From assembly GCA_963751335.1 (NCBI GenBank), contig CAVVUB010000007.1:682001-746000 (forward strand): a DNA stretch of 64,000 bases, in the 5' to 3' direction. Under the pieces are notes generated by a model that saw only the letters and a program-made list of their open reading frames with translations, had not been told where the DNA came from and searched no databases. Source of the DNA: Bog-473 sp963751335. GTDB taxonomy: Bacteria > Actinomycetota > Acidimicrobiia > Acidimicrobiales > RAAP-2. How positions within the stretch are numbered: position 1 is the stretch's first letter; every line of letters starts with the position of its first letter. Shown here piece by piece: positions 9,165 to 22,309 of this stretch. The position numbers and the translations under genes are program-made.

Positions 9165-9833
9165 TTAGTTCCCTGACGCGATGAAGGCGGCGTGCACGGC
9201 GTCCTCGGCGTCGGCCGTGACGAGCACCAGCACCTCGTCGCCCGACTGGAGCGTGGTGTCGCCCCGGGGCACGACGAGACGGTCGCCCCGGACCACCGCC
9301 ACGACGACGGCGTCGCGGGGGAAGTCCAGGTCGGCGATGGCGGTGTCGTTGGCCGGGGAGTCCTCGGCCAGCGTGATCTCGACCAGGTGGGCGGCGCCCC
9401 CCTGGAACTGGAGGAGGCGGACGAGCGCGCCCACCGAGACGGCCTCCTCCACCAGCGCGGTCAGCAGCTGGGGCGTCGAGACCGAGACGTCCACCCCCCA
9501 GCTTTCGTTGAAGAGCCACTGGTTCTTCGGGTGGTTGACCCGGGCCACGACGCGGGGCACGGCGAACTCCTGCTTGGACAGGAGCGAGATGACGAGGTTG
9601 TCCTCGTCATCGCCGGTCGCCGCCACGACGACGTCGACCGTGGCCAACCCCGCCGCGTCGAGTGAGGAGACCTCGCAGGCGTCGGCGGCGATCCAGGTGA
9701 TGTCGAGGGTCGGCCGTAGGCGCTCGACCAGTTCGGGATCCTGCTCGAGCACCAGCACGTCGTGTCCGCTGTGCTTGAGGTCGGCGGCGATGGCGGTGCC
9801 GACACTGCCGGCGCCGGCGATGGCGACCCTCAC
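9165..9833 (-). CDS. trkA: TrkA-family K+ transport regulator, second gene of the pair
   Basis: This 222-residue protein has an N-terminal Rossmann RCK/TrkA-N domain (VAIAGAGSVGTAIAADLK, then VLEQDPELVERL) and a C-terminal TrkA-C domain (VVPRGDTTLQSGDEVLVLV). Such proteins bind NAD(H) or nucleotides and gate K+ transporters at the inner membrane face. Its ATG overlaps the stop of the upstream trkA by four bases (ATGA), so the two subunits are translationally coupled and probably assemble together. Confidence 0.88.
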   Translation of the reverse strand: MRVAIAGAGSVGTAIAADLKHSGHDVLVLEQDPELVERLRPTLDITWIAADACEVSSLDAAGLATVDVVVAATGDDEDNLVISLLSKQEFAVPRVVARVNHPKNQWLFNESWGVDVSVSTPQLLTALVEEAVSVGALVRLLQFQGGAAHLVEITLAEDSPANDTAIADLDFPRDAVVVAVVRGDRLVVPRGDTTLQSGDEVLVLVTADAEDAVHAAFIASGN

Positions 9834-10504
9834 GAGGCGGCGTCGTTGTGATGCCCGACCGCGCCCGACAGGGTCCAGTCGAGTTCCTTGCGGGCGTCGT
9901 CGAGCACAGCGAGGTGCAACACATCGCCCTCCTGGCCGACGAGCTCGCGGGCGTCGAGACGTGGTGCCCCGGCCCGGGTGACGGCGATGAGCGAGACGTG
10001 ACCGGGAACCTCGATGTCGCGCAGCGGCCGGCCGGCCCAGGCGTCGGGGAGTGAGCGGTCAAGGAGGGAGAGCCGCCCGCTGGCGTCGGACCAGTCGCCC
10101 GTCGTCTCCTCCGGGAGCAAGCGCCGGCGGACCTGATCGATGGTCCACGTCACCGTGGCCACGGTCGGGATGCCGAGCCGCTGGTAGATCTCGGCCCGGC
10201 GCGGGTCGTAGATACGGGCCACGACGTGAGGGATCTTGTAGGTCTCCCGGGCGATGCGCACGGTCAGGATGTTGGTGTTGTCGCCGCTCGTCACGGCGGC
10301 CAGCGCCCCGGCCTCGAGCGCCCCCGCCTTCTCGAGGTCGTCGCGGTCGAAGCCCGAACCGACGATGCAGGGGCCGTCCCAGTCCTTCAGGCGCCGGAAG
10401 GCCCGCGGTGAGCGGTCCAGGACCGCCACGGAGTGGCCCTCTTTGCTCAGGAGGACGGCCAGGCCCGAGCCCACCCGGCCGCAACCGACGACGACGACGT
10501 GCAC
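9830..10504 (-). CDS. trkA: TrkA-family K+ transport regulator, first gene of the pair
   Basis: The 224-residue product begins VHVVVVGCGRVGSGLAVLLS, an NAD-binding GxGxxG fold, and ends with a TrkA-C domain (GQEGDVLHLAVLDD). I prefer the GTG at 10,504 because it begins directly at the Rossmann beta strand; a start at 10,540 would add 12 unconserved residues. It is divergent from the APC permease gene, and its 3' end overlaps the second trkA gene. Together the three genes suggest a K+ or cation uptake module. Confidence 0.85.
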   Translation of the reverse strand: MHVVVVGCGRVGSGLAVLLSKEGHSVAVLDRSPRAFRRLKDWDGPCIVGSGFDRDDLEKAGALEAGALAAVTSGDNTNILTVRIARETYKIPHVVARIYDPRRAEIYQRLGIPTVATVTWTIDQVRRRLLPEETTGDWSDASGRLSLLDRSLPDAWAGRPLRDIEVPGHVSLIAVTRAGAPRLDARELVGQEGDVLHLAVLDDARKELDWTLSGAVGHHNDAAS

Positions 10505-10666
10505 GGGCCACAGTGCAACACGCCCGCCCGCGTCGCGCAAAGGCAGTCCGAGATGGGCACGGGTTTGCTTCTACTGTGTGGCGGGTGGCCACCCCGACGA
10601 CGTCGACCTCGTCGCCGGCTGACGATCGCGAGGCCGGCGCCGCGCCCGGCCTCGCCCCGGCCCACG

Positions 10667-13078
10667 ATGCCGCTGCCCGGGCCGGCCGCAACCGAGATCC
10701 CCGAGTCGCGCCGGTACCGGCTGAAGAACCTTCTGCTCGGGCCGCCGCTCGTCACCGAGCAGCTGGCCTCGGAACGCCTGAGCAAGCCGATCGCCCTCGG
10801 CGTGCTCTCGCCCGACTGCATTTCGTCCTCGGCCTACGGCACCGAGCAGATGCTGACGCAGCTGGTGCCCTACGTCGGTCTGGCCGCCTTCACGCTCGTG
10901 GTGCCCATCACCCTGGCCATCATCGGCGTCCTTTTCTTCGTGACCCTCTCGTACCTCGAGGTGATCCAGCTCTACACGAAGGCGGGCGGGTCCTACGTGG
11001 TGGCCCGGGACAACTTCGGTCCGCGGGTCGCCCAGATCGCCGCGGTGGCGCTCCTCATCGACTACACGGTGACCGTCGCCGTCCAGACCTCTGCCGGCAC
11101 GGCCGCGCTGACCAGCGCGGTGCCCAGCCTGGCCAACACGGTCGACACCGTCACCATCACCGTCGCCGTCGTCCTCGTCCTGCTCTACGGCAACCTGCGC
11201 GGTATCCGGGAGGCGGGCAGCTTCTTCGCCATCCCCACCTACTTCTTCATCTTCTCGTTGGCCTCGGTGATCATCGTGGGCTTCGTCAAGGAGGCACTCG
11301 GCCAGCTGCACCAAATTCCGCTGCCCCCGTCGAACCAGGTGTTCGGGGGAAAGATCGGGACTCCCGGTTCGGGCTGGCTCATGGGCCTCGCCTTCATTTC
11401 GCTGCTGCGCTCCTTCGCCAACGGTGGCTCGTCGCTCACCGGGCTCGAGGCCATCTCCAACGGGGTGAGCAGCTTCCAGCGGCCCGAGGCCAAGAACGCC
11501 CGCCAGACCCTGGTCGTGATGAGCACGACGCTCGGGACCCTCGTCCTCGGGGTGACGCTGCTGGCCAAGTGGACCCACGCCGTCCCCTACCAGGCCGGAA
11601 GCCCCACGGTGGTGTCCCAAGAGGTCAAGGCGGTCTTCGGGACGAGCGCGATCGGCCACGTCGGCTTCTACGTGGTGCAGCTGGCCACCATGCTGATCCT
11701 CTACACGGGCGGGAACACGAGCTTCAACGGCTTCCCCTACCTGGCCAGCTTCGTGGCCGGCGACGCCTTCTTGCCCCGCCAGCTGACCCGGCGGGGCCAC
11801 CGCCTGGCCTTCTCGAACGGGATCCTGGTGCTCACCGGGGTGGCCCTCGCCCTCATCCTCGTCTACCGGGCCTCGGTCAACGGGTTGGTCGCTCTCTACG
11901 CCATCGGCGTCTTCACCGGGTTCACCATGGCCGGCTCGGGCATGGTCAAACACCACCTCGTGGCCCGCGAGGGCCATTGGCGACGGAGCATCGCCATCAA
12001 CGGCTTCTCGGCGTTCCTCTCTTTCAGCGTGGTCCTGATCTTCGCCGTGGCCAAGTTCAAGGAGGGCGCGTGGCTCATCGTGGTCGTGGGGCCGCTCCTC
12101 TATATCGGCTTGATCCGGCTGCACCACCAGTACGTGGAGGAAGCCGAGCTGCTCGAGACCGGGGTGGTCGAGGTGTCCGAGACCCCGATTTTGCGGCGCC
12201 ATGTCGTCGTGGTCCTCGTGGACCGTCTCGACGCCGCGACCGCCCGGGCACTGCAGTACGCCCGCACCCTGGCCCCTGACGACCTGCGGGCGGTGCACTT
12301 CGACATCGACACCAAGGCAGCCCGTGAGCTCGAGGAAGAGTGGGGACGGCTCGGCCTGTCGCGGCTGCCGCTCGACATCATCGAGTGTCCCGACCGGCGA
12401 CTGGGCCGGGCCGCGGTCGAGTTGGTGGCCGACGCCACGCTCGACGGGGACACCGAATGCACGGTGCTCCTGCCCCGGCGGGCGTTCGCCCGGGGCTGGC
12501 AGCGTTTCCTGCACGACCGCACGGCCGACAAGATCGCCGCCGTCCTCGGGCAGGTGCCCCACGTGAGCGCCACCATCGTGCCGTTCAACGTGGCCAGCCA
12601 CTACGGCGACCAGGTTCGTCGCTACGGCCGTTCGGTCCAGGAGCGGGCGCGGCGGGGTGAGTTCGAGGGTGAGACCATCGACGACGAGGGCCGCACCGGA
12701 CTCGACCGCCAGGGCCGGCGCGACGGGCCGAAGCGGCCGGCCGCGCTGCTGGCGGCCGACCAGACGTTGGCCCAGCGGGCGGGCGCCACCACGCCGATCG
12801 CCGCGGTCGTCCCGCGCCAGCGGGTGCGGGTGGCCGGCCGGGTGAAGTCGGTCCGGGTGCAACCGCGGGCGGGGACGCAGAACCTCGAGTGCGTGTTGAG
12901 CGACGGCTCGGGGGGATTGCTCCTGGTCTTCCAGGGCCGGCCCAAGATCGCGGGTATCGACCCCGGGGCTCGGCTGGTGGCCGAGGGCATGGTCGGGACC
13001 TGGGGTCGGCGGCCGGCCATGCTCAACCCCTCCTTCGAGCTGGTGCAGGGGGCGCCGGCCGATCCGGCCGAGGGTTGA
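10667..13078 (+). CDS. APC-family permease (KimA-like) with C-terminal OB-fold
   Basis: This 803-residue protein begins with a permease of about 12 membrane spans. The first span follows SPDCISSSAYGTEQML, and later motifs include TKAGGSYVVARDNFG and GGSSLTGLEAISNGV. A soluble region follows (HVVVVLVDRLDAATARALQYA), like the cytosolic tail of KimA-type K+ importers. The last 110 residues (RVRVAGRVKSVRVQPRAGTQ...GLLLVFQGRPKIAGIDPG) look like an OB-fold, which I would expect as a separate protein in related actinobacteria. The start is uncertain; ATG 10,667 is the closest in-frame codon. The opposing trkA pair supports K+ transport. Confidence 0.75.
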   Translation: MPLPGPAATEIPESRRYRLKNLLLGPPLVTEQLASERLSKPIALGVLSPDCISSSAYGTEQMLTQLVPYVGLAAFTLVVPITLAIIGVLFFVTLSYLEVIQLYTKAGGSYVVARDNFGPRVAQIAAVALLIDYTVTVAVQTSAGTAALTSAVPSLANTVDTVTITVAVVLVLLYGNLRGIREAGSFFAIPTYFFIFSLASVIIVGFVKEALGQLHQIPLPPSNQVFGGKIGTPGSGWLMGLAFISLLRSFANGGSSLTGLEAISNGVSSFQRPEAKNARQTLVVMSTTLGTLVLGVTLLAKWTHAVPYQAGSPTVVSQEVKAVFGTSAIGHVGFYVVQLATMLILYTGGNTSFNGFPYLASFVAGDAFLPRQLTRRGHRLAFSNGILVLTGVALALILVYRASVNGLVALYAIGVFTGFTMAGSGMVKHHLVAREGHWRRSIAINGFSAFLSFSVVLIFAVAKFKEGAWLIVVVGPLLYIGLIRLHHQYVEEAELLETGVVEVSETPILRRHVVVVLVDRLDAATARALQYARTLAPDDLRAVHFDIDTKAARELEEEWGRLGLSRLPLDIIECPDRRLGRAAVELVADATLDGDTECTVLLPRRAFARGWQRFLHDRTADKIAAVLGQVPHVSATIVPFNVASHYGDQVRRYGRSVQERARRGEFEGETIDDEGRTGLDRQGRRDGPKRPAALLAADQTLAQRAGATTPIAAVVPRQRVRVAGRVKSVRVQPRAGTQNLECVLSDGSGGLLLVFQGRPKIAGIDPGARLVAEGMVGTWGRRPAMLNPSFELVQGAPADPAEG

Positions 13079-13305
13079 GCGCCCCCCAGGCCCCTCCGGC
13101 GCAGGAAATCCGAGTGAAATTGCCCCTGGGGGCGCCCAGTCGCTAACGTCCCCACGGCCCGGAAACGGGTGCTCCGGGTCGGCGGGCTCCCCGACCGGAC
13201 TGACGAGATCGACCAAGACGGTGCTGACCGCTGCCGCACCGGGGAGGACGGCGGCTCCGCCCCCTCCTCCGCAGAACCTGAAGAAGAAGAAAGGGCACAC
13301 CGGGA

Positions 13306-15633
<2,328 letters not shown>

Positions 15634-15774
15634 CCTGGTCAGGGGCCCAATAACGCCTACCTCGACGGGGTCGCCGTCTTCGGGTGCTCTTGACAGGCGG
15701 GTGGGATGCCCTCACTCTGTGGCTCACCATGCCCTCTGATTTCCCGCTGCAACCTGCCCTCCACGGGGTGAGCC

Positions 15775-18588
15775 ATGGGTAAGGCACTCGTCATCGTCGA
15801 GTCGCCGGCCAAGGCGCGCACGATCGGCGGGATGCTCGGTCCCGACTTCATCGTCGAGTCCTCGGTCGGGCACATCCGCGATCTGCCCCGCGGTGCCGAC
15901 GAGGTCCCGGCCGCCTACAAGGGCGAGTCGTGGGCGCGTCTGGGCGTCGATGTCGACAACGGCTTCAAGCCACTCTACGTGGTGTCTGCGCCGAAGAAGT
16001 CGGTCGTGGCCAACCTGAAGAAGCTTCTCAAGGGAGCCGACGAGCTCTACCTGGCAACGGACGAAGACCGGGAGGGCGAGTCGATCGCGTGGCACCTGTC
16101 CGAGGTGCTGTCGCCGACCGTCCCCGTGAAGCGGATGGTGTTCCACGAGATCACGCCGGCGGCCATCGCCCGCGCCGTCGAGGAGTGGCGCGATCTCGAC
16201 CGCCGCCTGGTCGATGCCCAGGAGGCGCGGCGCATCCTCGACCGCCTCTACGGCTACGAGGTCTCCCCGGTGCTCTGGCGCAAGGTGATGCCGCGCCTGT
16301 CCGCCGGCCGGGTGCAGAGCGTGGCCACGCGGATGGTGGTCGAGCGCGAGCGAGCCCGCATGCGGTTCCGCTCGGCCACCTGGTGGGGCATCGACGGCAC
16401 GTTCAGCAACGCGGCCGCCCCGGCCGGTTTTGGCGCCGCCCTGGTCAGCCTGGCCGGCACGGCCATCGCGACCGGCAAGGACTTCGACGAGCAGGGAGCC
16501 CGGACGGGCAAGAGCGAGGTCCGGGTCCTGGGGGAGGAGGAGGCCACCTCGGTGGCCGGCGCCCTGGCCGGGCAGACCTTCACCGTGAGCTCGGTGACCG
16601 AGCGCCCCTTCCGGCGTTCGCCGGCCCCCCCGTTCATGACGTCGACGTTGCAGCAGGAGGCCGGGCGCAAGCTCCGCTTCAGCGCGCAGCGGGCCATGCA
16701 GGTGGCCCAGCGCCTCTACGAGCAGGGCTATATCACCTACATGCGCACCGACTCGACCACCTTGTCGGACGAGGCGCTCACCGCGGCCCGCAGCCAGGCT
16801 CGCGAGATGTACGGGGACGCCTTCGTGCCCGACGCGCCGCGGCGCTACGAGCGCAAGGTCAAGAACGCCCAGGAGGCCCACGAGGCCATTCGTCCGTCCG
16901 GTGAGACCTTCCGCACCCCCAATCAGGTCGGGACGCGCGTTGTCGGGTGACGAGCTCCGCCTCTACGAGTTGATCTGGATGCGTACGGTGGCCTCGCAGA
17001 TGAACGACGCCACCGGGACCAGCGCCCAGTTGCGACTGGTGGCCGATGTTCCCTCGGGCCTCGCCGCGGGCCAGCAGGCCGAATTCTCGGCCAGTGGCCG
17101 CGTCGATCACCTTCGCCGGCTTCCTCCGTGCCTACCAGGAGGGCCGCGACGAGGACGACCCCGACACCGACAGCGCCGACGAGATGGTGCTGCCCGCGCT
17201 GCGCGAGGGTGACCGGGTCAACGGCACCGAATTCGTCCCGGGCTCGCACTCCACCCAGCCGCCGGCGCGCTACACGGAAGCCTCTTTGGTCAAGGCCATG
17301 GAAGAGCTCGGCGTGGGGCGACCCTCCACCTACGCCAGTGTCATTTCCACCATCCTCGACCGCGGTTACGTGTGGAAGAAGGGGACGGCGCTCGTTCCCA
17401 GCTTCACCGCCTTCGCCGTGGTCGGACTGCTCGAGCGCTACTTCACCAATCTGGTCGACTACGGGTTCACCGCGTCCATGGAGGACGACCTCGACGGGAT
17501 CGCATCGGGGAGCGGGGAGGCCCTGCCCTGGCTGACCCGCTTCTATTTCGGCAGCGGGGCCCCGGGCGCGATGACGGGCGACGGCTCAGAGGTCGACACG
17601 CTCGGCCTGAAGGCCACGGTGGCGGCCCACCTGAGCGAGATCGATGCCCGCGAGATCAACTCGATCCCACTGGGCGAGGACAGCGACGGCGAGCAGATCG
17701 TGGCCCGGGTGGGCCGCTACGGGCCCTACCTCCAACGCGGGGAGGACCGGGCCTCGATCCCCGACGACCTGGCTCCCGATGAGCTGACCATCGAGCGAGC
17801 CGAGGAGATCCTGGCTGCACCATCGAACGACCGTGTGCTCGGCCGCGACCCGGAGAACGGGCTCGACGTGCAGGTGAAGGCCGGGCGCTTCGGTCCCTAT
17901 GTGCAGGTGGGCGAGCTGACCGAGGGCGGGGAGAAGCCACGGACGGCGTCACTGTTCTCCACCATGGACCCGGCCACGCTGACCTTCGAGCAGGCTCTGG
18001 AATTGCTGCGCATCCCACGGACGGTCGGGACGGATCCCGAAACGGGCGAGGATGTCGTTGCGCACAACGGCCGATTCGGGCCCTACCTCAAGCGGGGCAC
18101 CGACACCCGCAGCCTGACTAGCGAGGAGCAATTGCTCACGGTCACGCTGGACGAGGCCAGCGCGCTCTTCGCGCAGCCCAAGCAACGGCGAGGTCGGACC
18201 GCCGCCGCGCCCCTGCCGCGAACTCGGCCCCGACCCCTCGACAAATCTGCCCGTCGTGGTGAAAGAAGGCCGCTTCGGTCCCTACGTGACGGACGGCACC
18301 ACCAACGCCAGCCTGCGCAAGGGGGACGTGGTGGAGACGATCGACATGGACCGCGCCTCCGAACTCCTGGCCGAACGCCGAGCCGCCGGTCCGTCCACCC
18401 GCAAGAAGAAGTCTGCGGCCAAGAAGGCGCCGGCCAAGAAGAAGGCGACGGCGAAGAAGGCCACGGCCAAGAAGAGCACGGCGAAGAAGACGCCGGCCAA
18501 GAAGGCGTCCGCCACCAAGAAGGCGCGTGTGACGGCCGATGCGGACGAGTCGCCCAGCATGAAGGCCCCACTGAACGAACCGTTCTGA
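15775..18588 (+). CDS. topA: DNA topoisomerase I, three frameshifts
   Basis: The gene begins MGKALVIVESPAKARTIGG (Toprim domain, with DEDREGESIAWHL) and continues through GRVQSVATRMVVERER to the active tyrosine region QGYITYMRTDSTTLSDEAL. After breaks near 16,938, 17,100 and 18,215 it continues with TEASLVKAMEELGVGRPSTY and then repeated KxGRFGPYV zinc-ribbon-derived motifs, and ends in a Lys/Ala-rich tail (KKAPAKKKATAKKATAKK). The total is about 930 residues, normal for actinobacteria. Because topA is essential and coding content resumes in register each time, the shifts are probably sequence errors. It relaxes negative supercoils. tmk starts one base after the stop codon. Confidence 0.88.
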
Positions 18589-18589
18589 C

Positions 18590-19223
18590 ATGCCGGCCCG
18601 GGGACGTCTCCTCGCGCTCGAGGGTATCGACGGGTCCGGCAAGTCGACCCAGGCCCGGGCGCTGGCCGAGTCACTCGGCGCCCTGTTGACGCATGAGCCG
18701 GGGGCGACGCCGATCGGGCGGGCCCTGCGCCGCGATCGTGCTCGACCCTGAGAAACCAGCACCGGCCCTGCGCACCGAGGCGCTCCTCATGGCGGCCGAC
18801 CGGGCCCAGCACGTCGCCGCCGTGGTGGAGCCCGCCCTGGCCGCCGGCACCTGGGTGGTGAGCGATCGCTACTCGGGCTCGACCATCGCCTACCAGGGCT
18901 ACGGGCGGGGCCTGCCCGCCGACGAACTGGCCGCCCTGGTGGCCTTTGCCACGGGCGGGCTGGCCGCCGACCTCTCGATCCTGGTCGACGTGGAGGTCGG
19001 GGTGGCAGCGGCGCGGCTGGCGGCCGGCGGCGATGGGGACCGCCTCGAGCGCTTGGGCCCCGACTTCGCGTCCCGGGTCCGCGAGGGATTCTTGACCCAG
19101 GCCGTGGCCGACCCCGGGCATTGGGTCGTGGTCGACGGCACGGAGGACGCGTCCGTGCTGACGGCGCATATCGTCGCGGCCGTGCACGATCGATTGGGCG
19201 ACCCGCGCATCACGGACCGGTGA
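18590..19223 (+). CDS. tmk: Thymidylate kinase, one frameshift
   Basis: The P-loop LALEGIDGSGKSTQARAL opens the protein. After a one-base shift near 18,730 the frame continues AIVLDPEKPAPALRTEALLM, with the DR motif SDRYSGSTIAYQGYGRGL and LVDVEVGVAAARL. It phosphorylates dTMP to dTDP. The restored length is about 210 residues, as expected. It follows topA by one base and overlaps holB (GTGA), so topA-tmk-holB form one operon. The break is likely a sequence error. Confidence 0.85.
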
Positions 19224-20315
19224 GCGAAGAAAGACCCGCAGCGTCCCTGTTCTCCGGCGTGCTGGGCCAGGAGGAGGCGGTGGCTTCGCTGCGCGCCGCC
19301 GCGATCAATCCCGTGCACGCCTATCTCTTCGTCGGCCCTTCGGGCAACGGTGGACTGGCCGCCGCCTCGGGCTTCGCCGCCGCGCTGCTCTGTCCCGAAG
19401 GGGGATGCGGGACCTGCGCCACCTGCCGGGCGGCCCTGGCGGGGACGGCGCCCGACCTCCACGTCGTGCGGCGCAGCGGTGCCACCGTGTCGAAGGAGAT
19501 GATGCGCCAGGTGGTGACGCTGGCCCACCACCGCCCGCTGGTGGCGGCACGCCAGGTGATCGTGGTGCACGACATGCACCTGGTGCTGGACCGGGCGCCG
19601 GTGCTGCTCAAGGCGCTCGAGGAGCCGCCGGGTGACACCGTGTTCGTCCTCCTGGCGGACGAGATGAACAGCGACCTGGTGACGATCGCCAGCCGCTGCG
19701 TCACGGTGCCCTTCCCGCAGGTGCCGCGGGACGTGCTTGCTGCACTGGCTCGAGGGAGCCGGCGTCGCACCAGAACTGGCCGCGGCGGTGACCGACAGCA
19801 GCGGGGGCAACCCCGAACGGGCCCGGGTGATGGTGGAGGACTCCGACGTGGCGGCCCGGGTGGCGCTGTGGTCATCGGTACCCGACGCCCTGACCGGCTC
19901 TGGCACCACCGCGGCTTTGCTGGTCCGGCACGTGATCGAGTCGGCTGACCGCGCGGTCGAGCCGCTGCGGGTGGCGCACCAGCGTGAGCTCGAGACGCTG
20001 ACCGAGGCGGCCAAGGAGATGGGCGAGCGCTCCCTGCCGGGCCGCAAGGAAAGAGTGGACCAGTACCAGCGTGAGGAGCGCCGTTTCCGGGTCGACGCGC
20101 TGCGGGCTGGACTGGGCGTGCTGGCCCGGACCTATCGAGCCCAGGTCGCAGGGGCCGTGCGCGGGGGAGCCGTCGGAGTGGGTGACCAGGACGTGCAGGC
20201 CGCCGCGGCGGCCGTCGACCTCATCACGGAGGTGACCCAGGCGCTGCCCCGGAACCCGAACGAGACCCTGCTGCTCCAGTCGCTCTTCGTCCGGCTGGCC
20301 GCCCTTGCCGCCTGA
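19220..20315 (+). CDS. holB: DNA polymerase III delta-prime subunit, one frameshift
   Basis: The GTG start gives a clamp-loader AAA+ domain: HAYLFVGPSGNGG (degenerate P-loop), a zinc cluster GGCGTCATCRA, and VVHDMHLVLDRAPVLLKALEEPPGD. The frame shifts near 19,740 and continues HWLEGAGVAPELAAAVTDSSGGNPERA, then a helical C-terminal collar domain. The restored length is about 365 residues. It loads the beta clamp as part of DnaX complex. The start overlaps the tmk stop by four bases. It is the last gene before the tRNA-anchored island. Confidence 0.82.
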
Positions 20316-20616
20316 ACGGACCTGTCGCCGGGGTAGGAACTCGGGAACGGGCGGAGCAGGTGGTCCCATGTCGGTGGCAATACGGAGTCGCTCTTGCTCA
20401 CGGTCTCCGACCTCCTCGGGACGACTTTGGGGGCCTCCGTCAGGCCGGTTACGCTTGCCCGGTGACGTTGTGCCGCCTAGGGGCTTCTGCTGGGGCGCTG
20501 GAGGTGAACATCTCCAACGACCATCGAACGCCCTGAGCGTCGCTCACGGTGGTAATTCGTGAAACCGTAGCGAGAGAGCACCAAAAGTCCTGCAAGTCAG
20601 CCACAAACCATTTTTC
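20316..20616. other. Intergenic region between holB and tRNA-Thr
   Basis: I see no supported gene here. The stretch presumably contains the tRNA promoter, but no clear -35/-10 pair could be picked out. Confidence 0.4.
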
Positions 20617-20692
20617 GCCTGGGTAGCTCAGTCGGTAGAGCAGCGCACTCGTAATGCGCAGGTCAGGAGTTCGAATCTCCTCTCAGGCTCCA
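20617..20692 (+). tRNA. tRNA-Thr (anticodon CGU), CCA encoded
   Basis: A full cloverleaf can be drawn. The acceptor stem is GCCTGGG paired with CTCAGGC (one G-U). The D arm is GCTC...GAGC. The anticodon stem is GCGCA/TGCGC with loop CTCGTAA, giving anticodon CGU. The T arm is AGGAG-TTCGAAT-CTCCT, and CCA is encoded at 20,690-20,692. It reads ACG codons. Its 3' half is the attachment site used by the island that follows. Confidence 0.95.
20648..20690 (+). repeat. att copy 0: 43-bp att core inside tRNA-Thr (left end of island)
   Basis: This 43-base stretch, from the anticodon loop to the base before the final CA, is repeated without any mismatch at 44,800, 45,284, 47,332 and 50,017. It starts CTCGTAATGCGC and ends TCAGGCTC. 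Integration of tyrosine-integrase elements commonly duplicates the 3' half of a tRNA gene, so this is the putative attL core. Confidence 0.85.
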
Positions 20693-20816
20693 GCTCAGAG
20701 GCACTATTTGCCCTGACACACCCTTCAGATACGCTCTGTCCCAACACGCGTCCCGACAATTTCGGCCGAACAGCGAAATACGCGTTCCCGAGCGGGGCCC
20801 AGGAAGGGGCAGGACA

Positions 20817-22000
20817 GTGGCAGGCAGCATCCGACCGCGACCGGACCGGGGGAAGGACGCCTGGGAGCTGCGCCTGTACCTCGGGAGGGACTCGAAGGGC
20901 CGGGTGCGGCACACCAGCAAGAGCTTCCGGGGGACCAGGCGAGCGGCCGAGAAGGAGCTCTCCCGCCTGCTCGTGGCGCAGGACTTCAATCCCGAGCGCC
21001 CGACCGAGCCCGAGGTCGAGCGCTGGGATGAGCGGACGACGATCAACGACGCCATCGAGGGTTGGAAAGCCAACGGCTGGGAGGACCTGAGCCCAGTCAC
21101 CGCACAGCGCTACGAGAGCGTATGGAACGTCCACATCCGCAAATCGATCGGCAAGGAGCGCATCGCCACCCTCACCCCCTACGACATCGAGCAGTACTTC
21201 CGGCGCCTCAAGTCGGGGGGCGCCGGGCGTGAGACGGTCGCGCTACGTCCGTTCGATGCTCAACCGAGCCTGCCGCTTGGCACGCAAGTGGAGCGCCAAC
21301 AAGCTCCCCAACCCGGTGGCTGACACCGAGCTGCCCAAGTGGAAGCTGACCGAGACGCCCGAGCCGGTGCGGGCCCCGACGCCCGAGGAGGTCCGGCGAC
21401 TACTGTCCGCCGCCAAGGACGCTCGACCCTCGGTACTCGGCGCTGCTCCGGGTCGTCGCGGCGACCGGGGCGAGGCGGGGCGAGGCGTGCGCCCTGCGCT
21501 GGTCGGACATCGACTGGGACGATGGCCGGCTGACCATCGACGAATCGGTGATCGCCTCGGCCGGCGGTGCGAGCGTCAAGGCGCCGAAGACGCGCACGAG
21601 CATCCGTCGGGTGGCCGTCGATGCCGGCACCCTGGCCGAGCTCGAGTCGCTGAAGGCGGTGCAGCTCCGGCTGGCGAACGACGCCGGGGTGGCGCTCACG
21701 GACGAGGGCTTCGTGTTCTCGGCCGAGCCCGGGTGGTGGGACGCCCCCGTACCCGGACGCCGTGACCCACGCCTTCACCAGGGCGAGGAAGGCGGCTGCG
21801 CTCCCCTCCGACATCCACCTGCACTCGCTTCGTCACTTTCAGGCGACCTCCCTCGACGCGGTGATCCCGGAGCGCCAGAAGCAGGCCCGGATGGGTTGGT
21901 CGACAGCTCACATGGCCCGCCACTACACCGACTCGATCGCCAGCGAGGACCAGCGGGCCGCCGCGCACATCGGACGTCTTCTGGACGACCGTTCTGAGGT
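20817..22000 (+). CDS. int: Tyrosine integrase, three frameshifts
   Basis: The gene starts at GTG, 125 bases after the tRNA, and reads AGSIRPRPDRGKDAWELRL (arm-binding domain). It continues with a SAM-like core-binding domain (YESVWNVHIRKSIGKERIA). The catalytic domain contains ATGARRGEACALRW (Arg I), HLHSLRHFQATSL (HxxR) and STAHMARHYTDS (Tyr). The frame changes near 21,230, 21,425 and 21,755. The 3' end is approximate because the last frame runs on without a stop past the convergent excisionase gene. All catalytic residues are present, so it may be functional if the shifts are artefacts. It is the likely recombinase for the tRNA-Thr att repeats. Confidence 0.82.
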
Positions 22001-22015
22001 CATAGGTCCGCCCAC

Positions 22016-22231
22016 TCACACCGACGCCGCTTCCTGGTCCCCGGCCACCGGTTCGCCCTCCAAGAACCGCTGGAGCGCCGCCTTCGGCACGAACGAGCGC
22101 CCACCGATACGGTGCACCGGGAACGGCACGCTGCCGTCTTTCACCGCTCGGTACAACGTGGAACGGCCGATCCCGAGGACCAGCGCAGTCTCCTCCAGGC
22201 TGAGCAGCAAGCGCTCCTTGTTCCCTTTCAT
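22016..22231 (-). CDS. xis: Excisionase-like helix-turn-helix protein
   Basis: The 71-residue protein MKGNKERLLLSLEETALVLG... has the excisionase/MerR-type HTH (SLEETALVLGIGRSTLYRAVKDGSVPFPVHRIGGRSFVP). Such proteins bend DNA at att sites to favour excision by the adjacent integrase. It lies convergent to int with almost no gap. An alternative start at 22,291 would add 20 residues; the inner ATG fits the family length better. Confidence 0.75.
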   Translation of the reverse strand: MKGNKERLLLSLEETALVLGIGRSTLYRAVKDGSVPFPVHRIGGRSFVPKAALQRFLEGEPVAGDQEAASV

Positions 22232-22309
22232 TCCGACCCGCTCCTTGTGGAGTCGAAGGACTTGTTTGCATCGGCGGTGCGCGCGATCCAAGGATGCAAT
22301 GCGCCCCGG

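Noticed and set aside
15690..15715. TTGACA as a topA promoter
   Set aside because: The sequence at the correct spacing (CACTCT) is a poor -10 box.
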